A DNA stretch of 33,589 nt from a virus: IMG/VR virus record IMGVR_UViG_3300021962_004212, positions 1 through 33,589 of that record; one strand, 5' to 3'. Positions 28,581-33,589 of this stretch are shown here, one piece after another (the stretch's first letter is position 1; the number at the start of each line of letters is the position of its first letter). The position numbers and the translations under genes are program-made. The notes beneath the pieces were generated by a model. That model saw only the letters and a list, made by a program, of their open reading frames with translations. It was not told the DNA's origin and ran no database searches.

Positions 28581-28611
28581 CAAATATACAAGTTTTACAC
28601 AATCCACCAAA
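28581..28611 (-). promoter_or_regulatory. Bacteroidota-type promoter P2 (tail/head operon)
   Basis: Minus strand: TTTG (28611-28608), a 19-bp spacer, then TATATTTG (28588-28581), a full match to TTG / TAnnTTTG. It lies in the gap behind the large terminase gene, 29 bases before the first ATG. The upstream 28-nt box (28617-28644) is shared with P1. Confidence 0.7.
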
Positions 28612-28616
28612 TATTT

Positions 28617-28644
28617 TATAATTTATTTTTGTAACCTTGTTGCA
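28617..28644 (-). promoter_or_regulatory. shared upstream regulatory box, copy 2
   Basis: A 28-nt element 25/28 identical to the one at 5489-5516. Here the palindrome is imperfect: TGCAAC-AAG-GTTACA. It lies 5 bases upstream of the -33 box of P2 and ends two bases beyond the TerL stop codon. Confidence 0.7.
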
Positions 28645-28645
28645 A

Positions 28646-29794
28646 TTATAAGAAAGCATATCTGCCCGTCCCACGCTTAAGGCTGAAGTTTTGCCAAGCT
28701 AAAGCCAAAGCCATAACGGCATCGTCGTGATAGCCTGAAGGTGCTGAGTACTTAACCCCAGTCGCTCCGTATTGGTATTCAAATATCTCAAGTTCTTGGC
28801 TAATTATCCCGTCTGGATAACCTATCTTGCCTTGATGTATTGCTGATTGCAGCCCTTCCATTAGTTGCTGCTTACTTGTAGAAGTGAACTTTAAGCCTTG
28901 TATCATTACCCCTTCTCTTTGTAAGTCCTCAAGTATTGGGTCGCCAACCCCCGTAGAATCGACAAGGATAGGGCATTTAGGCAGCCTAATTATGTTTTGC
29001 TTAGTGTTATGCCAATCCATTTGGAAGCGGTCAAAATAAGCTACATTCCCGTTTTCGTCTAAACCTATTATAACTGTCCAATCGACCGACTTTGCCAGAT
29101 CAATTCCAAAAGCTACAATCGGCATAGTTGTTACCGGGTGTATGCAGTTACGGATAAATTGTGTACCGAATGGATTGGCTGCGTTCTCAGCCGGGTTCGC
29201 CATATACTCCTGCTCAAATACAACCTCGGGTAGTTGCCTACGGGCATCGTCTATCTCTTGTGGGTCAATGTAAGGGTTATCGTATGTAGTAAACTTAAAG
29301 CTTTGCCAATCGGGTTCTGCTTTGCTAAACAAACTAAAGAAGTAATTCTTGCCTTTAGGGGTGCTTAAGAATATAGCCTTACCCTTATAGTCCGTTAAGG
29401 TAGGTCTTATCGAGTTTAGCCACCCGTCTTCCAAGTTAGGTATAAAGGAAGCCTCGTCTACTATTACCAGGTTGAATTTTCTACCTCTTAAATTATCCAA
29501 GCGTTCCCCTGTAAAGAACTCCACCTTGCCACCATTAGGGAAGCTGATATTTAAGTCCGATTTGTTATTAGGGAACGGAAGGCTATTGCATAACTTCTCA
29601 AAGAATACCTTAGCCAATTTATAGGTAGGTGTTATGTAAGCAACCTGACCGCCTTTAACTGCAGTTGTAATACATTTGATTTGGCTTAACTCCGATTTGC
29701 CGAACCTTCTACCGCACATAACAACAATGTACCTGGCTTCGCAGTCAAGTATCTTCTTTTGATTTATATGTCCGTTAGGTAGTTCTATACGCAT
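28646..29794 (-). CDS. terL: terminase large subunit, 382 aa
   Basis: The ATPase part has a Walker A-like GRRFGKSE (residues 28-35), a QVAYITPTYKLAKVFFEKL block, and Walker B LVIVDEASF (Asp113, Glu114), then a coupling motif AIFLSTPKGK. The nuclease part starts with GIDLAKSVDWTVI and keeps acidic residues in ILVDSTGVGDPI and YHDDAVMALALAW near the C-terminus. The length is on the short side but includes both domains. It packages DNA into the prohead through the portal. Its ATG overlaps the small subunit's stop by one base. Confidence 0.93.
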   Translation of the reverse strand: MRIELPNGHINQKKILDCEARYIVVMCGRRFGKSELSQIKCITTAVKGGQVAYITPTYKLAKVFFEKLCNSLPFPNNKSDLNISFPNGGKVEFFTGERLDNLRGRKFNLVIVDEASFIPNLEDGWLNSIRPTLTDYKGKAIFLSTPKGKNYFFSLFSKAEPDWQSFKFTTYDNPYIDPQEIDDARRQLPEVVFEQEYMANPAENAANPFGTQFIRNCIHPVTTMPIVAFGIDLAKSVDWTVIIGLDENGNVAYFDRFQMDWHNTKQNIIRLPKCPILVDSTGVGDPILEDLQREGVMIQGLKFTSTSKQQLMEGLQSAIHQGKIGYPDGIISQELEIFEYQYGATGVKYSAPSGYHDDAVMALALAWQNFSLKRGTGRYAFL

Positions 29795-30153
29795 TAAAGA
29801 ATTGTCTTGCCGTCTACAAATACTATCTCAATCCTATTATCTGTTTGAATATCCATTTGTTCCTTTGGCTTACCATAAACACGAGTAAGCAAAGTTTCTA
29901 AACTATAAAGGCTGCCCTTCTCCAAGCTTTTACGCATAGCTGCTGCAATCGTCTTTTCAAGTATTGTTGCCTTAGGGTTATCCCATACTGTTTTAAGTTC
30001 CTCTAAGTCCATTGACATCATAGCTTGTATGGTATCGTTTATCTCAGCAAGTTTATATCCTTGCTCTTTAAGTAGGCTTACATACTTACGAGGTCTGCCG
30101 TTTGGGTTACCTGATTGTCCTGGTTTGAATGGTATTAAGTGCTCTTTGCTCAT
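29794..30153 (-). CDS. small terminase-type protein (DUF5681-like), 119 aa
   Basis: The start (LIPFKPGQSGNPNGRPRKYV) is the DUF5681 signature, a basic region followed by helices (YKLAEINDTIQAMMSMD, EKTIAAAMRKSLEKGSLYSL) and a beta end, RIEIVFVDGK. Proteins of this type precede large terminase genes and are taken as small subunits that recognise packaging sites. The one-base overlap with terL supports the pair. Confidence 0.8.
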   Translation of the reverse strand: MSKEHLIPFKPGQSGNPNGRPRKYVSLLKEQGYKLAEINDTIQAMMSMDLEELKTVWDNPKATILEKTIAAAMRKSLEKGSLYSLETLLTRVYGKPKEQMDIQTDNRIEIVFVDGKTIL

Positions 30154-30168
30154 TCTGTTACGCTTCTG

Positions 30169-30225
30169 TTATTGAGCGGTAGGGTGGTATTGCACCCCTT
30201 CTCTTACCTGGAATGGTAAGCGCAT
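30169..30225 (-). CDS. possible 18-aa peptide between Mom-like and terminase genes
   Basis: ATG at 30225, TAA at 30169-30171, coding MRLPFQVREGVQYHPTAQ. Two small inverted repeats lie in the same stretch: CTTACC (30203-30208) with GGTAAG (30215-30220), and GGGTG (30182-30186) with CACCC (30193-30197). The sequence may be a peptide gene or a structured RNA. Weak support. Confidence 0.25.
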   Translation of the reverse strand: MRLPFQVREGVQYHPTAQ

Positions 30226-30230
30226 TACTT

Positions 30231-30929
30231 TTATGCTTCTACCGCTTGTTGTCTTTCCTGCAAAGTTACTTTCTTTCCTTTGTACATACCTGCACCTAAT
30301 TCATCAATTTTGCTGAAAGGTAGTATAGGAACTGTAATTTCACAAGTTTTATTTATTAAATATATATATCTAATTTGGAAGCCGTCAAGCATTTTACCGC
30401 CATTTTGCTTTATCCAATTAGTACCGCTTTTGCCGTTGCTTTCTTTTGTTCTATGTGCCGAACTTGTTAAGCTGCATACAACTTCTCCGTTTGGCATTTG
30501 GTAAGTACTTGTATTTTTATTTACTCCAATTAGCTTAAAGCCACTTGCTCTATAAATTGTTCCGTCTCCGCATAAGTTTCCGTCACTAAAACTTAATATC
30601 CATTTTATATGCGGTGCGTTCTTTTTAATTAATTTAATAGTAATTGCTATGCATCTACTTTCCGAATATTTAGGCAGGTATTCATCAAAAGCCATTCTAT
30701 TAAGTTCTATTACCTCATTCCATTTAGTGTCCTTTACATAATGAATAACCTTTGCTTTTACCATTGGACTTCCGTAACTCAATACTCCGTGTAGCTTTCC
30801 GTCTAAAAAGCATCCAAAGTGCAGTGTGCTATTAGGCACTACCTTACCGCTATAATGGTTTTGCTTTACAAACTCATTAGCAATCTTTGCAGGTATAACC
30901 TTTACTATTATTTCTTTTGCTCTGCCCAT
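30231..30929 (-). CDS. Mom-like DNA modification protein, 232 aa
   Basis: Matches the phage Mom pattern, a GNAT-like fold: ANEFVKQNHYSGKVVPNST, LHFGCFLDGKLHGVLSYGSP, VIELNRMAFDEYLPKYSES, RCIAITIKLIKKNAPHIKW, then LSFSDGNLCGDGTIYRASGF. In phage Mu, Mom modifies adenine bases to protect DNA from host restriction. The gene lies between a ParB-like gene and the small terminase gene, fitting modification of DNA before packaging. It overlaps the upstream gene by 22 nt. Confidence 0.8.
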   Translation of the reverse strand: MGRAKEIIVKVIPAKIANEFVKQNHYSGKVVPNSTLHFGCFLDGKLHGVLSYGSPMVKAKVIHYVKDTKWNEVIELNRMAFDEYLPKYSESRCIAITIKLIKKNAPHIKWILSFSDGNLCGDGTIYRASGFKLIGVNKNTSTYQMPNGEVVCSLTSSAHRTKESNGKSGTNWIKQNGGKMLDGFQIRYIYLINKTCEITVPILPFSKIDELGAGMYKGKKVTLQERQQAVEA

Positions 30930-31501
30930 TGCATTATGATTAAATATAAAGCGTTTCCGTTTGAGTTTTCGTTGCCCATAGTTTCTGCGTACTTATACTC
31001 TTCAGTACCTTTTATTTCGTCTATTGCGTTCTTTATTTGTGTAGCCTGTTCGTCTGCCAATGTAAAAGTCATTTGTTGGAATGGTGCTTTATCCCCGTCA
31101 GGTAAGCTAAAATTTTCGCCTAAATCTTCTACATCAGAAAAGCCAGGTATATCTAACCCCCACTCTTCTAATTGGTCGCTATCCCAATTATTAGCAAGGT
31201 CGCTCCAATCCCATTCGCCATAGCCTACGTTGTCTTTAACTATAAATTCCTTTTGTTGCTGCTCGGTTAATTCACTTGCCTTAATGATAGGTATCTCTTT
31301 AAGTCCTGCTTCCTTACAAGCCTTTAATCTCATATTGCCACCAAGCACTACCATATCATCATTTACAACAATAGGTCTTAGGTTTAGCATTTGAGGGAAC
31401 TCGTTAATTGACTTTACGAGCTTTGCAAACTTATCATCCTTGATTATTCTGGGGTTGTTAGGGTTTGCCTTTACTGTGTTGATTGGTACGTTTTGTATCA
31501 T
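30908..31501 (-). CDS. ParB/Srx-fold protein, 197 aa
   Basis: The N-terminal region (VPINTVKANPNNPRIIKDDK, FPQMLNLRPIVVNDDMVVLG, GNMRLKACKEAGLKEIPII) is the ParB-like nuclease/CTPase-type domain of phages, with the GGNxR-type motif at about residues 54-58. The C-terminal half is acidic, including EWDWSDLANNWDSDQLEEWG and DIPGF. In many phages such genes sit next to DNA methylases or terminases. It overlaps the Mom-like gene and the preceding small gene (ATGA). Confidence 0.85.
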   Translation of the reverse strand: MIQNVPINTVKANPNNPRIIKDDKFAKLVKSINEFPQMLNLRPIVVNDDMVVLGGNMRLKACKEAGLKEIPIIKASELTEQQQKEFIVKDNVGYGEWDWSDLANNWDSDQLEEWGLDIPGFSDVEDLGENFSLPDGDKAPFQQMTFTLADEQATQIKNAIDEIKGTEEYKYAETMGNENSNGNALYLIIMQWAEQKK

Positions 31502-31719
31502 AGTATTCCGTTTATTATATCGTTTGCTTCGTCTATTGCGTCTTCTTGGTCTAAGTAAGTATCTACGTCTGCTATGTGCTTATTGATTAAAGTTTCTGCC
31601 ATTGCATAGGTGTAGTGTCCAATGGTGGTCATATCATCTCCGTTTTTACCCGTCTTACATACCGCAAGGAAGTAAGCTTTATGCGTAAGGAGTAGCCATA
31701 TAGCGTTTAGTTTTCTCAT
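31498..31719 (-). CDS. hypothetical protein, 73 aa
   Basis: MRKLNAIWLLLTHKAYFLAV, then TGKNGDDMTTIGHYTYAMAE and an acidic helical tail (VDTYLDQEDAIDEANDIING). The N-terminus looks hydrophobic but has charged residues, so it is probably not a membrane anchor. A common small phage protein near terminase genes, function unknown. ATGA junctions on both sides. Confidence 0.7.
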   Translation of the reverse strand: MRKLNAIWLLLTHKAYFLAVCKTGKNGDDMTTIGHYTYAMAETLINKHIADVDTYLDQEDAIDEANDIINGIL

Positions 31720-31838
31720 CTGCCTTGACCTCTATAAGCTTTCTCTCTTGGCGTATGCTTGTTAAAGGACTTCTTTGCAGACCCTCTTTTGCGTTTGCCA
31801 AATTGAATTTTGTTTTTATTCTCGTTACCTTTTGCCAT
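31716..31838 (-). CDS. basic microprotein, 40 aa
   Basis: ATG at 31838, TGA at 31716-31718: MAKGNENKNKIQFGKRKRGS and AKKSFNKHTPRE then KAYRGQGR. It is very basic with a K/R-rich body, a pattern I recognise from Bacteroidota phage genomes near terminase genes. It may bind nucleic acid or pack with DNA. The ATGA overlap with the next gene and the 14-nt overlap with the HNH gene support it. Confidence 0.7.
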   Translation of the reverse strand: MAKGNENKNKIQFGKRKRGSAKKSFNKHTPREKAYRGQGR

Positions 31839-32085
31839 TGGGTATATTTTTTAAGTGTATCTCTTTTAAAAACTCTTTATATTGTTTCTTGTCTCCGTAT
31901 TCTATGTGGCACTTCCTACACAAACCCATAAGGTTTTCTATTACATCTGCCTTTTTGTTGCCACCCATTCCCCTTGCCTCAATATGATGTACATCTACCG
32001 CTTGTGAGCCACACACTTCGCAAGGAATAAAGTCCGTTTTTTTATACCCCATTCCCTGCAAATATATTTGTGTGTGTTTCTGCAT
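31825..32085 (-). CDS. HNH endonuclease, 86 aa
   Basis: Small HNH nuclease: CEVCG (Cys22, Cys25), VDVHHIEARGMGG (His33, His34), ENLMGLCRKCH (Asn51, Cys56, Cys59, His60). Two CxxC pairs frame the beta-beta-alpha-metal core. HNH proteins near terminase genes often assist in cutting DNA during packaging. The ATG lies inside the left arm of the inverted repeat at 32081-32138. Confidence 0.9.
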   Translation of the reverse strand: MQKHTQIYLQGMGYKKTDFIPCEVCGSQAVDVHHIEARGMGGNKKADVIENLMGLCRKCHIEYGDKKQYKEFLKEIHLKNIPNGKR

Positions 32086-32138
32086 ACTTTCCCCATTAAA
32101 TTTTCCGTTGATTAATAATTAAAAAATTTAAGTATGCA
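32081..32138. repeat. inverted repeat TGCATACTT / AAGTATGCA around the HNH start
   Basis: Perfect 9-bp arms at 32081-32089 and 32130-32138 with a 40-bp AT-rich spacer. The left arm includes the HNH start codon. It could form a long-range hairpin in the leader, or be a pair of half-sites for a regulator. Confidence 0.5.
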
Positions 32139-32140
32139 AA

Positions 32141-32563
32141 TTATTTATTGTCTATTTCTTTTAACTTATTGATTGCCCATTCAATCCCACTTGTACCGCC
32201 CCAGGCGTCAAACATTAACCCACCACAACCTTCGCTATATGGAACGTCTTTATGTTGTTGGTGTCTTTTAAACGAAGCCATACGTGCAATAGTATCTCTA
32301 CTAATTGGCTCACGATTTGCCAACTGTCTTGCTCTTGCCTTGCCAGTTGCTTCTCCGCAAGAACCCCAACCATTTTTCTCAGCCCATTCTATTGCCCTCT
32401 TTGCGTTGTTAGTAGCTGACTCAGGATAGTCGGTATAGCTTTCAGCAAACTTGCCACCTGCAAGGATAGCTTTCCATACTTGCATAGCCTTCTCTTCGGT
32501 ATCGTACACGCAACCGCCTTGTCCGATTTTCCATTTTCCTGAACTGCATTGTGTTACTGGCAT
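32141..32563 (-). CDS. conserved phage protein (XkdF-associated type), 140 aa
   Basis: The central block SYTDYPESATNNAKRAIEWA, NGWGSCGEATGKARARQLAN and REPISRDTIARMASFKRH is a domain I know from phage head genes, often fused to or next to XkdF-like proteases. The C-terminal YSEGCGGLMFDAWGGTSGIE fits as well. The N-terminus KWKIGQGGCVYDTEEKAMQV is also common. No enzymatic role is known. Here it lies far from the protease gene. It overlaps the glycosyltransferase gene by 10 nt. Confidence 0.75.
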   Translation of the reverse strand: MPVTQCSSGKWKIGQGGCVYDTEEKAMQVWKAILAGGKFAESYTDYPESATNNAKRAIEWAEKNGWGSCGEATGKARARQLANREPISRDTIARMASFKRHQQHKDVPYSEGCGGLMFDAWGGTSGIEWAINKLKEIDNK

Positions 32564-33549
32564 AGTTTACTATAAATATACTTTCTGTCTAAATTTATCT
32601 CCTCAAAGTTATAGTTCTTTTTGCAGAACTCAAATAGTTTATCTCCGCTTTCCTTTCGCATATCCGCATCGCTTACTAAATCTCGTATATGTTTATACCA
32701 ATCCTTCTGACTTTTAACGTAATGCACCGGCATATCTAGGTAAGGATTGACATAGCTAACAACGGCAGGATTCTTTTTTGCAGCCGTTTCTAATACTTTA
32801 AGATTTGACTTCATAGCGTTAAATTTGTTATCTACCAATGGTATGATTGAAATGTCGCTATCTGTGTAAGCTCCCATATATTCTGTGACCTTTGCATAGT
32901 TGTAAATAGTAGGGTTAAGTTTTAGTCCGCAAGTGAACGCATCTATCATTTTATCCCATACCGGCTTCTCGCCATCGTTATACCCGGCTATCACAGTTCT
33001 TATATTCATACCTTGCAACCTTTTAAAAGGATGCCTAATTAAATCTAAGTCCCTTTCGTGTGTTCCGCTTCCGGACCAGAATAACCTAATCTTGTCGCTA
33101 TCTAACTTCTCGTCTCTAAACTGCTCGTCTCCATAAGGTAAAGCGTTTGGTAATATGTGAACGTTTTTATTATATGTACTTATCTCTGTTGCTAGTCTTT
33201 CGTGGGTGCAGGTGCAAAGGTCTGCAATTTCTAAATAATTAGTAATCAGTTTAGGTATGTTATTGAGCTTGTATCTTAAATACAACAAATGGCTTTCGCT
33301 TAGTTCCCAATAATCATCATTATCTACTACCAACTTAAAGCCGTACTTAGTCCTCCAAGTGTCCATTTGCTTTGCGTGTATCTCGTTAAGCATTCTGTTC
33401 ATTAGTACAATATCCCACCCCTGCTCTAATAACTCATCATTAAGTACGTCTGTGATAAGCGCATACTCTTTTTCCATATGTACTATTGGCATCATTATCC
33501 TGTGAAATCCTACACCCGAATTGGCTGAGGTTATACAAAGTATTCGCAT
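32554..33549 (-). CDS. glycosyltransferase (GT4-like), 331 aa
   Basis: Starts MRILCITSANSGVGFHRIMM, the start of many phage glycosyltransferases with an R-x-x-x-P or H-R segment for nucleotide-sugar. KLVVDNDDYWEL, ICTC-type middle, and KIRLFWSGSGTHERDLDLIR mark the two Rossmann halves, and SDISIIPLVDNKFNAMKSNL followed by KVLETAAKKNPAVVS is the donor-binding GT-B pattern. It probably adds sugars to phage DNA, virion proteins or host glycan. With an LpxA-like gene at the other edge, a glycan function is plausible. Confidence 0.8.
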   Translation of the reverse strand: MRILCITSANSGVGFHRIMMPIVHMEKEYALITDVLNDELLEQGWDIVLMNRMLNEIHAKQMDTWRTKYGFKLVVDNDDYWELSESHLLYLRYKLNNIPKLITNYLEIADLCTCTHERLATEISTYNKNVHILPNALPYGDEQFRDEKLDSDKIRLFWSGSGTHERDLDLIRHPFKRLQGMNIRTVIAGYNDGEKPVWDKMIDAFTCGLKLNPTIYNYAKVTEYMGAYTDSDISIIPLVDNKFNAMKSNLKVLETAAKKNPAVVSYVNPYLDMPVHYVKSQKDWYKHIRDLVSDADMRKESGDKLFEFCKKNYNFEEINLDRKYIYSKLCQ

Positions 33550-33589
33550 CTTATATTCTTTTGGTTGTGATAGATGTCTTGGTATTTAT
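33531..33589 (-). CDS. 3' end of an upstream gene cut by the window edge
   Basis: One frame is open from the edge and ends with a TAA at 33531-33533, reading KYQDIYHNQKNIRCEYFV. The stop lies inside the glycosyltransferase start region (19-nt overlap), as at other junctions here. The fragment is too short to identify. Confidence 0.35.
   Translation of the reverse strand, partial: KYQDIYHNQKNIRCEYFV

Noticed and set aside
1-33589. tRNA genes, CRISPR arrays, integrase, attachment sites, IS elements
   Set aside because: Scanning by eye, I saw no cloverleaf candidates, spacer arrays, recombinase motifs or terminal repeats. A tRNA search program could still find a divergent tRNA.

Overview
The window is most of the genome of a tailed phage (siphovirus-like Caudoviricetes), or a prophage, of a Bacteroidota host. 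The evidence is an AT-rich sequence, promoter-like boxes of the Bacteroidota type (TTTG / TAnnTTTG), few Shine-Dalgarno-like leaders, and structural proteins of types familiar from Flavobacteriia and Sphingobacteriia phages (an S74-terminated fibre, a DUF6712-type connector, an XkdF-like protease, a GH19 endolysin). Every convincing gene is on the minus strand, so transcription runs from high to low coordinates. Genes are packed with ATGA or TAATG junctions. TAA, TAG and TGA all end genes, so the code looks standard. I saw no integrase, tRNA, CRISPR array or IS element.

In transcription order, the right part (33.6-28.6 kb) holds the tail of an unidentified gene, a glycosyltransferase, a small conserved phage protein, an HNH nuclease, a basic microprotein, a ParB-like protein, a Mom-like DNA-modification protein, and the terminase subunits. 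A promoter (P2, ~28.6 kb) follows TerL and starts a run of tiny membrane proteins (28.55-27.3 kb). Next come the tail genes (27.2-20.2 kb): a tail assembly chaperone with a probable -1 frameshift, baseplate-like proteins and the tape measure. The head genes (20.2-13.9 kb) follow: protease, scaffold, major capsid, tail-tube candidate, portal and connectors. Terminators lie behind the capsid and tube genes. Then come a 1164-aa fibre (13.9-10.4 kb) and a lysis block (9.7-7.3 kb) with several small membrane proteins, a one-piece spanin candidate, a lipoprotein/secreted pair and a GH19 endolysin. A DEDD exonuclease, a MazG-like protein and a GNAT protein follow (7.3-5.7 kb).

The left part (5.7 kb to 1) is the early/replication block. 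A repeat-rich control region and promoter P1 precede an ERF recombinase, HTH and SSB-like small proteins, a DnaA domain IV-like protein, a replisome organizer, a VRR-NUC nuclease and a sigma-like protein. It ends in an LpxA-like acyltransferase cut by the window edge. P1 and P2 share a 28-nt element (25/28 identical) just upstream of the -33 box, so one regulator probably controls both blocks. Inside the replisome-organizer gene, five CATATG palindromes at 11-12 bp spacing sit beside an AT-rich tract. They recur in different reading-frame phases, which suggests a lambda-O-like origin embedded in the initiator gene.

The LpxA-like gene at one edge and the glycosyltransferase at the other suggest that the missing part of the genome, if circular or permuted, carries a surface-glycan module.
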